Shown here one piece after another: positions 19,254-28,144 of a DNA stretch of 64,000 bases. The DNA comes from UTCHB3 sp964625575. Its GTDB lineage: Bacteria; Bacteroidota; Ignavibacteria; Ignavibacteriales; Ignavibacteriaceae. The stretch is taken from contig CAZVBQ010000012.1 in assembly GCA_964625575.1 (NCBI GenBank), positions 1 through 64,000 of the forward strand, in the 5' to 3' direction. How positions within the stretch are numbered: the stretch's first letter is position 1; every line of letters starts with the position of its first letter. Below the pieces are notes generated by a model. The model was not told where the DNA came from, did not search any database, and was given only the letters and a program-made list of their open reading frames with translations. The translations under genes and the position numbers were made by a program.

Positions 19254-20273
19254 ATGAAAAAGTATCTGTTTTTTACGGCTGTGATTTTGATCGCCGTAAG
19301 CTTTCTCCAGCCTGAGACATTTGGACAAAGGACAAAGTTAGCACAGTCTGGCATGAAATTCATCAGCGCGCCTACTGACGCGAGGGCAACCGGTATGGGT
19401 GAAACCTTTACCGCCGTTACCTCAAACTCAGCTGGTTTGTTCTATAACCCTGCTTCAATGGCATTTGGTGACACCAAAATGGATGCCGCCATTGGCGTTA
19501 ACAAGTGGATCGCTGATATCAATTATCTCTACGCGAGCGCTTCTTATCAACCGGCTGACCCTTCATGGGGAAAATTCGGTGTCTCGCTCGTGTCTGTAAA
19601 TTACGGTGACCTTCAAGCAACAGTGGTTGACGGTTCCACCGAGAGGGGATACCGCGATGTCGGTACGTTCTCTCCCACGGCCATCTCCATTGGTGTTGGT
19701 TACGCGAACGCACTTTCAGAGAAGTTCTCGGTTGGCGGTCAGGTTAAATGGGTTCGCCAGAATCTTGGTATGAGCCCTATGAGAATCGACCAGACCACGA
19801 AAGAGCTTGTTTATGAAGAGAATTCACTGTCAACTCTCGCTTACGATTTCGGTATCTTCTACAAGACCGGATTCAAAAGCCTGAATTTTGGAATGAGCGT
19901 CCGTAACTTCTCAACTGAGATCAAGTACAAGGAAGACGGTTTCCAGCTTCCGCTGAACTTCAAGATTGGTGTCGCCATGAACATGATCGACCTCTTTCCT
20001 GAACTCGCGAAGCAGCACTCATTTCTTCTTGCAGTGGATGTGTCGCACCCTCGTGACTATCCCGAGCAGCTCTATATCGGTGGTGAGTACAGCTTCATGA
20101 AGTGGGTTTACCTGCGTGGCGGTGTTTCCTTCCCCAACGATGAGAAAGAGTACAACCTCGGTTTCGGTCTCAGACCTGAGCTTGAGGGCATTAAATTGGC
20201 GATTGATTATGCCTACACGCCATTTGGCATTTTCAGCTCGGTCCATAATTTCACAGTCAGATTTGAGTATTAA
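19254..20273 (+). CDS. PorV/PorQ family outer membrane protein
   Basis: 339 residues from ATG 19254, where a signal peptide ending TFGQ begins. The mature N-terminus carries the family signature (AQSGMKFISAPTDARATGMG, then SNSAGLFYNPASMA), and the rest is beta-strand-rich, as expected of a small barrel. PorV shuttles type IX secretion substrates at the outer membrane, and the neighbouring genes encode proteins with sorting-type tails. Assignment to the family is firm; whether it is the true PorV or a paralogue is unclear. Confidence 0.85.
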   Translation: MKKYLFFTAVILIAVSFLQPETFGQRTKLAQSGMKFISAPTDARATGMGETFTAVTSNSAGLFYNPASMAFGDTKMDAAIGVNKWIADINYLYASASYQPADPSWGKFGVSLVSVNYGDLQATVVDGSTERGYRDVGTFSPTAISIGVGYANALSEKFSVGGQVKWVRQNLGMSPMRIDQTTKELVYEENSLSTLAYDFGIFYKTGFKSLNFGMSVRNFSTEIKYKEDGFQLPLNFKIGVAMNMIDLFPELAKQHSFLLAVDVSHPRDYPEQLYIGGEYSFMKWVYLRGGVSFPNDEKEYNLGFGLRPELEGIKLAIDYAYTPFGIFSSVHNFTVRFEY

Positions 20274-20291
20274 AAGAAGACGGGTTCAAAA

Positions 20292-21542
20292 ATGAAAGCA
20301 ATTTTTATGAATAAAATAAAAACGGTTCTCCTCCCGGCTGCACTTTTTATGCTCATGGTGGCATTCACCGGCTGTGGAGATGATAAAACTACAACACTTT
20401 TCGATCCGAACGCCCCGGCGAAACCGGATCCGACAATTACCTCGGTCACTCCTGACAGTGGTCTCAGTGGTATCACAGAGCTCACTATTACGGGTACTAA
20501 TTTCTCAGCGGTAAAAGAAGAAAACTTTGTTTATTTCAATACTGCTCAGGGACAGGTAATAGCTGCAACCCCAACCTCTCTCACCGTGAGGGCGGGTGTT
20601 GTTACCGAGGCGGGAAAAGACGCGCTCGTTAAAGTCAGAGTAACCGGTGCCATCGGTTTTTCGAACACCGTGGTGGTCAGACTGAAACAGGCAGTTGAGT
20701 ATCCATTAGCTTTCCAGAGCTTTGAGAAACCTTCCGCGATCGAGTTCGACAAGAACGGCAACATGTACTTCTCACAGCTTACAAGTGATGTAACCAACAA
20801 TATCTTCAAGGTTACTCCGGCGGGTGTAAAATCAATATTCACACCGAATGTCGGTGGTGGATTCAGATTTACCAGCTTAAAGATGGGTCCCGATGGAGCC
20901 CTCTACGGCGTTCGTAACTCACTTCGTGCCATCTTCAGGATGACTGAAGGCGCGGCGATTGCTTCTTGGTTCGCTGTTACACCGTCCACTGTAAAACTTG
21001 TTGATATCGATTTCGATAATGCCGGTAACATCTGGGCTTGTGGTGATAATGCTTCACTCTTCAAAGTAAGTCCGGCAAAAGTTCTTACTTCTTATGCCTT
21101 CACGGCTAATGCCACCGCGCTTCGCGTAGTAGGCAATGACCTGTTCGTGGCAGTGAAGAAAGATTCAGCCGCTATTGTTTACAAGTTCACCATTAATGGT
21201 TCCGGTGATATCGATGCCGCCAATCCGGTAACGGTTGTAAACCTTGGTACCTCATTTGGTTACAATGTATACGTCAATCAGTTCACTGTTGATGTGAATG
21301 GCAACCTTTACCTTGCTACAAACAATATCGAACCAATTATTAAGGTCACCCCTGGTGGTGTTGCCTCAGTATTCTACCCCGGTGTATTCCTCCCCCTTGA
21401 GGCGATGTTTATCACCTGGGATAATGGTTCGAACATGTATTACGCAAGAATGAACGGAACTGTTGGTGGTAAAACACAGGATCAGACCATTGCCAAAGTG
21501 CTCATGGGCACACAGGGTGCTCCATACTTGGGCAGAAAATAA
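20292..21542 (+). CDS. IPT/TIG-domain lipoprotein with beta-propeller repeats
   Basis: 416 residues. The lipoprotein signal has a lipobox FTGC near residue 28. An IPT/TIG domain follows (ITSVTPDSGLSGITELTITG, about 48-132). The remainder has NHL/SMP-30-like repeats (FDKNGNMYF, DFDNAGNIWACGDN, DVNGNLYLATNN) that suggest a beta-propeller. Probably tethered to the outer membrane and binding a polymer or protein. An internal ATG at 20307 could be the start. It follows the PorV-like gene by 18 bases. Confidence 0.75.
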   Translation: MKAIFMNKIKTVLLPAALFMLMVAFTGCGDDKTTTLFDPNAPAKPDPTITSVTPDSGLSGITELTITGTNFSAVKEENFVYFNTAQGQVIAATPTSLTVRAGVVTEAGKDALVKVRVTGAIGFSNTVVVRLKQAVEYPLAFQSFEKPSAIEFDKNGNMYFSQLTSDVTNNIFKVTPAGVKSIFTPNVGGGFRFTSLKMGPDGALYGVRNSLRAIFRMTEGAAIASWFAVTPSTVKLVDIDFDNAGNIWACGDNASLFKVSPAKVLTSYAFTANATALRVVGNDLFVAVKKDSAAIVYKFTINGSGDIDAANPVTVVNLGTSFGYNVYVNQFTVDVNGNLYLATNNIEPIIKVTPGGVASVFYPGVFLPLEAMFITWDNGSNMYYARMNGTVGGKTQDQTIAKVLMGTQGAPYLGRK

Positions 21543-21615
21543 TCTACATGTATGAAATCGTTTAATTATTCATTATTTTTAACAACTCATTATCAACTCA
21601 TTTAGGAGATACAAA

Positions 21616-22911
21616 ATGAAAAAATTGTCCGCATTGTTCTTATTCGCTCTGCTGACAACGGGAGCGTTCGCTCAAGGTACATGGACCTTTGACAAACACT
21701 TCCCTGACACAACCAGCCTTCGCGTCGGTTCCGGTGCTCATGGCGTAGCAGTTGATCCTTATGGTCGTGTATGGCTCCAGCTTTATAGCTCGGCAGTTGA
21801 CTCGATCTGGAACGGCAACGCCTGGGTTAAAACAGGAGCTCTCTTTTGCTTCAATCCGGATGGAACACAGGCTTCATTTTCACCGATCAAAGTTTTCGTT
21901 GGACCAAACTTCGTTGACTCACTCGTTGGCAATACAGGTCGTGGTTTGAAAAAACACAGAGATGGCGATATCCTCGCTTCACATTTTGATTTCACCCAGA
22001 AAGTTGACTTTAAAACCGGTCTCTCTAAAGGTGTTATCAGAAATATGGCCGGTCAGTCAGCTATAGCCAATGCTTCAGCTGAAAACGGTGTTATCTATTC
22101 AGCTAACGTTGTTCCCGGTTTCCCGATCAAAATGTGGGATCCTCAGTTCACTTTCCTCGGAAACGCTGTTGACTCATCATTCGGTTACTCGAGATCATTC
22201 GAGGTAAGCGCTGATGGTAACACCATTTACTGGGCAGGTTACGACAAACACTGCGTGGTTAAGTATGAGAGATCAGACGAATTCTCACCATTCGTGGCTG
22301 TTGATACCGTACTCAAAGGTTTCGATTCAGAGTCATTCGCTTGGCATCCAAACGGCTTGCTTTATGCTTCAGCAGGATCGAACAACGATCTTCCTAACAG
22401 ATATCCCGGTGTTGAAACCTTCTGGACCAGTAGAACATGGTACGGTTGGGATCCTAACACCAACGAGATCAAAGACAGCTTGACATGGAATCTTTACCCC
22501 GGTGCCACTGATGCAAGACCTCGCGGTATCGCTTTCTCACCAACCGGTGACACAGTCTATGTTTGCGCTTTCGGTGCTGCCAACTATCCTCCTTTCCAGA
22601 GATGGATCAGACCTGCGTCAAGCGTAAAAGACCTCGGCATGGTAGCTGATGAATACAAACTCTTCCAGAATTATCCTAACCCGTTCAACCCTTCAACCGA
22701 GATCAAATTTGCTCTTAAATCTTCCGGTTTCACAACCCTTAAGATTTATGACGTACTTGGTAAAGAAGTTGCCACCCTCGTTAGCGAAAACCTGAATTCA
22801 GGAATGTATTCATACAAATTTGATGCTTCGAAGCTCGCTTCAGGTACCTACATCTATGAAGTTGTTTCAAACGGTGTAAGACTTACCAACAAGATGCTGC
22901 TCATGAAGTAA
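21616..22911 (+). CDS. Beta-propeller protein with type IX (type A) sorting domain
   Basis: 431 residues, with AGGAG ahead of the ATG. Signal peptide ends in AFAQG. The body has propeller-like repeats (GVAVDPYGRVWLQ, EVSADGNTIYWAGYD, GIAFSPTGDTVYVCAFG). The last 85 residues are a classic type A sorting domain: NYPNPFNPSTEIKFAL, LKIYDVLGKEVATLVSE and LASGTYIYEV. Secreted through the type IX system and cell-surface attached or released. Function unknown. A terminator follows. Confidence 0.88.
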   Translation: MKKLSALFLFALLTTGAFAQGTWTFDKHFPDTTSLRVGSGAHGVAVDPYGRVWLQLYSSAVDSIWNGNAWVKTGALFCFNPDGTQASFSPIKVFVGPNFVDSLVGNTGRGLKKHRDGDILASHFDFTQKVDFKTGLSKGVIRNMAGQSAIANASAENGVIYSANVVPGFPIKMWDPQFTFLGNAVDSSFGYSRSFEVSADGNTIYWAGYDKHCVVKYERSDEFSPFVAVDTVLKGFDSESFAWHPNGLLYASAGSNNDLPNRYPGVETFWTSRTWYGWDPNTNEIKDSLTWNLYPGATDARPRGIAFSPTGDTVYVCAFGAANYPPFQRWIRPASSVKDLGMVADEYKLFQNYPNPFNPSTEIKFALKSSGFTTLKIYDVLGKEVATLVSENLNSGMYSYKFDASKLASGTYIYEVVSNGVRLTNKMLLMK

Positions 22912-22921
22912 AATGTGGAAT

Positions 22922-22973
22922 GTTAAATGTGATTCGTCACAAGTTAACATTTAACACCTAACATTTAACATTT
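22922..22973. repeat. TTAACATT-type short repeats
   Basis: Units of AACATTTA/AACACCTA in tandem after an inverted TGTTAAATGT. Similar in style to the heptamer arrays near yidD. Confidence 0.6.
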
Positions 22974-22974
22974 A

Positions 22975-23011
22975 GAAAAAAGGGCTGTCTGAGATATGGC
23001 AGCCTTTTTTC
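22975..23011 (+). terminator. Rho-independent terminator
   Basis: A-rich run, GGGCTG stem, 12-base loop, CAGCC stem and six T's at 23005-23010. Ends the envelope gene run before the next TonB receptor. Confidence 0.75.
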
Positions 23012-23052
23012 TTGAAAATAAATTGTTACAGTAACCTACAGAAATCCATACA

Positions 23053-25281
23053 GTGTATAACAACCTCACCTTAAAAACCTTGCTTATCCTGGTTGTCTCT
23101 TTTTCATTCGTTTACTCTCAAAATACCGGTAATCTGCGTGGAACTGTTACAGATTCACTCACCGGTGAGATCATTCCTTATGCCAATGTGGTGGTGAAGG
23201 GAGGGAAACTGGGGGCCTCGACCAATAGTTCGGGCTACTATTTCATCCCATCAGTACCGGCCGGCAAACGGACTGTGATCTTCTCGATAATCGGATATGT
23301 CACTCGCGAAGTGACCACGGAGATCAAACCGGGTGTTATTAACGATATAAACATCAAACTTGCCCGCACTTCGGTTGATCTAAGCGAAGTAACGATCGTA
23401 GGTGAAAGAAATGCCCGCGAGAACGAGACCGATCTGGGCCTTGAAAAGATATCGATCAAAGATATCGAATTGCAGCCGATCGGTGCCGAACTTGATATCT
23501 TCAGAGTGATCCAGAACAATCCCGGTGTAAACACAACGGGCGACGCCACGGCAAAGTATTATGTCCGTGGTGGTGGCAGCGATCAGAATCTCGTGCTGCT
23601 TAACGGCGCCACGGTTTACAATCCGTTCCATGCCCTGGGTATTTTCAGCGTGATCGATCCTGAAATTATCTCATCACTCGAGTTTTACAAAGGGGGATTC
23701 ACCCCCGATCTCGGTGACAGGCTATCTTCCATTCTTAATATCATCACCCGCGACGGGAACAAGAATTTCTATCAGGGTACGGTTCAAGCAGGGCTTCTCT
23801 CGGGTAAGGTTGCCGCTGAAGGTCCGATTCCCGGTGGATCATTCCTCGTGACAGGGAGGAAAAGTTACTACTCTGACATTCTGAAAAAATACATCAACAA
23901 CAAGGAAACCCCATTCGATTTTTATGATCTTTCCGTAAAAGTCAATTTTTCCGATCCTTCCATCGACCAGAACAGTAAATTTGTGGCGCATGCCTTTCTA
24001 AGCTCGGATCAGGTGGTGAACAACGATCCACTCCTTGAAGATTACCATATCCGCAACAACATTGGGGGCGTGAAGTGGAGCAAAATATGGAACGGCTCAC
24101 CGTTGGTTTCCGACCTTAATGTTTCATATTCCCATTACATGGCGAAGGTTGAGCCAAACCTCTCCGGCTCAAAACCCCGCGAGAACAATGTTAAAGATCT
24201 TACTATAAATGCTGATCTCGCGTACATTTACGACAGCAAGGATCAGCTCTTGTTTGGTATCCAGAACAAGTACATCACCACTGAACTTAAACAGGTTAAT
24301 CAGCTCCAGCGCAAGATCAATTATAAAGTCAGCCGCGCGGCGCTCGCCGGTTACATCAACTACAAGTTTTTCCGCTGGGATGATGTTGGGCTCGATCTCG
24401 GAATGCGGTTCAACTTTCTCTCGATGGCAGAGAAGCGACCCTTTCTTTTTGAACCAAGGGTTTCGCTCACTTGGCTGATCAACCGTCTCTTGATATTCAA
24501 ATTTGCTTTTGGCAGATATTCACAGGAAATGGTGGCGCTCGCCAATGAGGATGAGCTGATCTCAGTTTTTGAACCGTGGATAATAGTACCAAATAACATT
24601 ACCGCGGCCGAGGCAACCCACTTTATCGCCGGCTTCACTTCATGGTTTACCGACAGGTTTGTGCTCGAAGTGGAGGCTTACTACAAGACCATGAGCAACC
24701 TGATGGAAGTGAATGAACAGAAATTCACCTCGATACAGTTCGACTTCAAAAACATCAGCGGCACTTCCTACGGTATCGAGACCGCCCTTAAGTTTGACGG
24801 TAGCATATTCTATGGTAAAGCCGCCTACGCTCTCGGCTGGGCTGAAAAATACGCGAAAGACCTTACCTACGCCCCGCGTTACGATGTAAGGCACTCGATA
24901 AACCTTCTCGCTGGTATAAACCCGGGTGCCAACTGGCAGTTCACCGCCAACTGGGTGATCTCGTCGGGAATGCCCTTTACACCAATCACCGGTTTCTACG
25001 ACAAACTCCTGCTAGATGGCACCGTTCCCATCAACATCCTCGGGAACTATGAGCCACAATTCATATACGACAAGAAGAACTCTTCGAGACTGCCGTACTA
25101 TCACAGGCTCGACCTCTCGATAACCAAGAAGTTCTCAACCGGGTTCGCCGACTTTACCATCGGTGCCAGCGTCCTGAACGTCTATAACAGGGAAAATATC
25201 TACTATTTTGACAAGAAAACCGGAAAACGCATCAATCAGTTACCAATACTGCCAGCATTTTTCGTGAAAGCGGAGTTTTAG
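23053..25281 (+). CDS. TonB-dependent receptor with carboxypeptidase-like domain
   Basis: 742 residues from GTG 23053. The signal peptide ends near VYSQN. A carboxypeptidase-like regulatory domain follows (GNLRGTVTDSLTGEIIPYAN), then a plug with RGGGSDQNLVLLNG and a barrel ending PAFFVKAEF. Shorter than the receptor at 14096 and of the class that pairs with a DUF4249 lipoprotein; the next gene, 2 bases on, appears to be such a partner. Ligand not predictable. Confidence 0.9.
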   Translation: MYNNLTLKTLLILVVSFSFVYSQNTGNLRGTVTDSLTGEIIPYANVVVKGGKLGASTNSSGYYFIPSVPAGKRTVIFSIIGYVTREVTTEIKPGVINDINIKLARTSVDLSEVTIVGERNARENETDLGLEKISIKDIELQPIGAELDIFRVIQNNPGVNTTGDATAKYYVRGGGSDQNLVLLNGATVYNPFHALGIFSVIDPEIISSLEFYKGGFTPDLGDRLSSILNIITRDGNKNFYQGTVQAGLLSGKVAAEGPIPGGSFLVTGRKSYYSDILKKYINNKETPFDFYDLSVKVNFSDPSIDQNSKFVAHAFLSSDQVVNNDPLLEDYHIRNNIGGVKWSKIWNGSPLVSDLNVSYSHYMAKVEPNLSGSKPRENNVKDLTINADLAYIYDSKDQLLFGIQNKYITTELKQVNQLQRKINYKVSRAALAGYINYKFFRWDDVGLDLGMRFNFLSMAEKRPFLFEPRVSLTWLINRLLIFKFAFGRYSQEMVALANEDELISVFEPWIIVPNNITAAEATHFIAGFTSWFTDRFVLEVEAYYKTMSNLMEVNEQKFTSIQFDFKNISGTSYGIETALKFDGSIFYGKAAYALGWAEKYAKDLTYAPRYDVRHSINLLAGINPGANWQFTANWVISSGMPFTPITGFYDKLLLDGTVPINILGNYEPQFIYDKKNSSRLPYYHRLDLSITKKFSTGFADFTIGASVLNVYNRENIYYFDKKTGKRINQLPILPAFFVKAEF

Positions 25282-25283
25282 TT

Positions 25284-26432
25284 ATGAAACTTTTTGAATT
25301 TACCACAAAGGCACAAAGGCACAAAGAGTCTTTTTACAGGAAGAATAGAAGAATAAAAGGAATAAAAGGTGAATTGAGAACAACTGAAAATTCTTTTTCT
25401 GTGTCTTCCGTGCTTTTATTCTTCCTGTGGAAAGGATCTCCACTTACCCGGAGCATATTAGCATCGGCACTGATGTTGCTCCCGGTTTTTCTACTTACCG
25501 GTTGTGATAATGGATTTTCACCGAGATCGGAGTTTAAGCCCGGATATGTGCTTTACTCGATAATTGAGGGACAGGAGATAGGGAAGACCGTCGTTCCGAA
25601 AGTGATAATCGCGAAGGTTTACGACGCGCCCGGTACAGATCCATATATGAACACAGAGGATCCCGAAGTGGCAGGCGCGAGAATCGACCTCAAATTCAGA
25701 GGTGACACTTATACATTGAAAGACACCCTTGTTAACCGGGGCGACACATCGCATTATACCGGACAGCAGCGTTATTATTACGGCAAGGCTCTCTCTGTTT
25801 ACGCGAATGACACCCTTTCGATCACCGCGCGCCTCCCCAATGGAACGGTTCTGACTGCCGGAACGAAAGTGCCGCAATATCTCTATTATGAGTCATCGAT
25901 CCCTTTCCCGCGTGGATTCACCACGAATGTCGATGCCTTCAAGTATGGTAAAAGTTGGACTTTCTGGTGGTCATCGCAGGAACTGAATCTTACATTCCCT
26001 AAAATGACTATCTATTACACCCAGAAGATCAGCAACAGGGAAGTGACAAAAAACATTCAGGTGCCGCTTCAGGTTATCAAGCGAAATGGTGTTGAAACCC
26101 CGATCTATCCCGTTGCTAATCGTGACGAACAGGCATCATTTGATCTCGCCTCATTCGATTGGGCAATGAACAAACTTTCAGAAGGTGTCGAAGATAAATC
26201 CCTCTTCCGTATCCTTCACATCGTATTCTCCGCAACAGAATACGACGCGCCGCTTTCATTCTATTACTCATCCGTCAACGGCTTTCTTGATAATTTCTCC
26301 CTCCGCCTCGATGAACAGGTATTCACCAACATCTCCGGTGGCTATGGCCTCTTCGGCTCATACTTCACCACCACCTACCAGGAAGAGTTTGATTCGAGAT
26401 ATGTGACGAGTTTTGGGTACCTTACTAAATAA
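25284..26432 (+). CDS. DUF4249-like lipoprotein with anomalous N-terminus
   Basis: 382 residues if translated from ATG 25284, 2 bases after the receptor stop. The lipoprotein signal (ALMLLPVFLLTGC) is not at the N-terminus but at about residues 62-74; the first 56 residues are lysine-rich and appear to come from an inserted repeat (see 25300-25435). The mature part is beta-rich and ends in LTK; it resembles DUF4249 proteins that sit beside TonB receptors and probably helps capture the ligand. Either translation begins at an internal codon such as ATG near 25470, or the signal functions despite the long extension. Confidence 0.65.
   Translation: MKLFEFTTKAQRHKESFYRKNRRIKGIKGELRTTENSFSVSSVLLFFLWKGSPLTRSILASALMLLPVFLLTGCDNGFSPRSEFKPGYVLYSIIEGQEIGKTVVPKVIIAKVYDAPGTDPYMNTEDPEVAGARIDLKFRGDTYTLKDTLVNRGDTSHYTGQQRYYYGKALSVYANDTLSITARLPNGTVLTAGTKVPQYLYYESSIPFPRGFTTNVDAFKYGKSWTFWWSSQELNLTFPKMTIYYTQKISNREVTKNIQVPLQVIKRNGVETPIYPVANRDEQASFDLASFDWAMNKLSEGVEDKSLFRILHIVFSATEYDAPLSFYYSSVNGFLDNFSLRLDEQVFTNISGGYGLFGSYFTTTYQEEFDSRYVTSFGYLTK
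25300..25435. repeat. Inserted intergenic-type repeat inside a lipoprotein 5' end
   Basis: Starts with CCACAAAGGCACAAAGGCACAAAG and ends with a segment reading TTCTGTG...CTTCCTGTGG, partly complementary to the left portion (CAGGAAGAATA). Such ACAAAGGC strings usually occur between genes. Boundaries are approximate. Confidence 0.5.
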
Positions 26433-26470
26433 GGGTGAAGGGTGAGGGGTGAAGGGTGAAGGGTGAAGGA
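26433..26470 (+). repeat. GGGTGAA heptamer array, left
   Basis: Five or so GGGTGAA units with one variant, starting at the stop codon of the lipoprotein gene. The inverted form occurs at 26934-26975. Confidence 0.85.
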
Positions 26471-26512
26471 TTTTTGATTAATCGTTTTGTGCAATTTAAA
26501 TAGAGGTGTGAT

Positions 26513-26878
26513 GTGAGCTTTCTAGGTGAAAAAAGTTTGAATTTTGGGATCAGGATTTACAAACTCTGTAAATTTCTTGATGAAAAGAAAGAATTCATCA
26601 TTTCGAAGCAATTACTGCGATGCGGTACGAGTGTTGGGGCTAATATTCATGAGGCTATCCATGCTGAATCAGATCAAGATTATATACACAAATACTCTAT
26701 CGCTCAAAAGGAATGTTCTGAAACTCTCTATTGGTTACAAATTCTTAAATCCACAGGGGTTTTAACCGACCAGGAATTTCAGAGCATAAATCAGGATGCC
26801 AATGAAATGATGAGTCTTTTAGTTTCTTCAATAAAGAATATGAAATCCCGCCAAAAACAGAAAAGAACAGGAAAATAA
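26513..26878 (+). CDS. Four-helix-bundle protein (S23/23S IVS family)
   Basis: 121 residues from GTG 26513. Matches the four-helix-bundle family first seen in 23S rRNA intervening sequences: IRIYKLCKFLDEKK, then SKQLLRCGTSVGANIHEAIHAESDQDYIHKYSIAQKECSETLYWL. No rRNA gene is nearby. Function of the family is unknown. It stands alone, flanked by inverted GGGTGAA arrays, consistent with a small mobile or repeat-associated gene. Confidence 0.85.
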   Translation: MSFLGEKSLNFGIRIYKLCKFLDEKKEFIISKQLLRCGTSVGANIHEAIHAESDQDYIHKYSIAQKECSETLYWLQILKSTGVLTDQEFQSINQDANEMMSLLVSSIKNMKSRQKQKRTGK

Positions 26879-26933
26879 TTTCAATTTGTGGGGCGGCGGA
26901 ATTAGTTCTCCGCTGCTTCAATTCCTGCCAAAT

Positions 26934-26975
26934 TTCACCCTTCACCCTTCACCCTTCACCCTTCACCCTTCACCC
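26934..26975 (-). repeat. TTCACCC heptamer array, right
   Basis: Six perfect TTCACCC units, the reverse complement of the GGGTGAA array at 26433-26470. The pair brackets the four-helix-bundle gene. Confidence 0.9.
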
Positions 26976-26980
26976 TTCCC

Positions 26981-28144
26981 TCAGTCAATCGTTTTCCTAA
27001 ATCTCAAAGTGCTTATCACAAGGATAACCGTTCCAATGATCAGCATGGCAAGGGCATCTTGCCAGTGCTCGGTGAAGCCGGAGCCTTTGAGGATGACACC
27101 ACGGATGATGAGAAGGAAGTACTTCAAAGGGATAATGTTGCTGATGTACTGAAATACCACGGGCATATTCTCTATCTGAAACGCAAAACCGGAGAGAAAA
27201 ACCAAGGGCATCATAACCAGAAACATGGCGAGCATCATTGCCTGTTGCTGAGTCTTTGAGAAGGTGGAAACGAGCAAGCCGAGTCCAAGGGTGGCGTAAA
27301 TATAGATGAATGATGACCCAAAAAGGAATATCACATCTCCTTTTACGTCAATGTTAAAGATCAATTTCATCGCTGTGACAACGATGATCACCGAGACAAA
27401 ACCGAGCAGTACAAACGGTATCAGCTTCCCGGCGATTAGCTGCCATGATTTAACAGGCGTCACGATCAACTGCTCGAACGTGCCGATCTCCCTCTCCTTC
27501 ACGATCGCGAGCGAGGTGAGCACAATTGTGATTATGCTTAAAAGAAGTCCGACGATGGCTGGAACCATGAAAATTTTCGACTGCAATTCGGGATTGTACC
27601 ACACCCGGTGGTCGGTTGCCACTTGCCCCGCAGGAAATCTTTTCACTCCCCGCACCTCAAGTTTTCCCGTTGCCACTTCCTCAGAAAAGCGGATCATAAT
27701 CTTCGAGACATATCCCGACGCAATCGACGCGCTGTTGCCGTCTGATCCATTAAAAATGGCCTGAATTGTAGCCGTTTCACCACGATTTATATCTTTTTCG
27801 AGGTCTTTCGGGATGATCACCACAAGCATGGTGTTACCGGCGTCGAGTGCCTTGTAGGCATCGTTATATGAGGTGACATACTTGTCGATCGAAAAGTAAG
27901 TTGAACCCCGGAACTCTTCGATCACGCGGCGACTCGTAGTCGAGCGGTCTGAATCCATAATCACTGTATGTACAACCTTCAGGTCGAGCGTGGCGGCATA
28001 CCCCAGCAGGATCAACTGTATTACCGGCGCCACGAGGATGATGCCGAACATCTTTGGATCACGCCTGAACTGTTGAAACTCTTTGATCACGATCCGTAAA
28101 ATTGTGTACACGTCACGCCTTCCTTTCTTTGATCTTCGATACAA
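26981..28144 (-). CDS. ABC-2 type exporter permease (YbhR-like)
   Basis: 387 residues. One N-terminal membrane helix (GIILVAPVIQLILLGYA), a large periplasmic domain of about 150 residues, then five helices including the KEREIGTFEQLIVTPV segment that marks ABC-2 permeases. Last gene of a minus-strand operon. It overlaps the preceding permease by 32 bases, so the pair probably forms a heterodimer fed by the ATPases. Exports drugs or lipids across the inner membrane toward HlyD/TolC partners. Confidence 0.9.
   Translation of the reverse strand: MYRRSKKGRRDVYTILRIVIKEFQQFRRDPKMFGIILVAPVIQLILLGYAATLDLKVVHTVIMDSDRSTTSRRVIEEFRGSTYFSIDKYVTSYNDAYKALDAGNTMLVVIIPKDLEKDINRGETATIQAIFNGSDGNSASIASGYVSKIMIRFSEEVATGKLEVRGVKRFPAGQVATDHRVWYNPELQSKIFMVPAIVGLLLSIITIVLTSLAIVKEREIGTFEQLIVTPVKSWQLIAGKLIPFVLLGFVSVIIVVTAMKLIFNIDVKGDVIFLFGSSFIYIYATLGLGLLVSTFSKTQQQAMMLAMFLVMMPLVFLSGFAFQIENMPVVFQYISNIIPLKYFLLIIRGVILKGSGFTEHWQDALAMLIIGTVILVISTLRFRKTID

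Noticed and set aside
26513..26878. Intervening sequence inside a 23S rRNA gene
   Set aside because: No rRNA sequence surrounds the four-helix-bundle gene.
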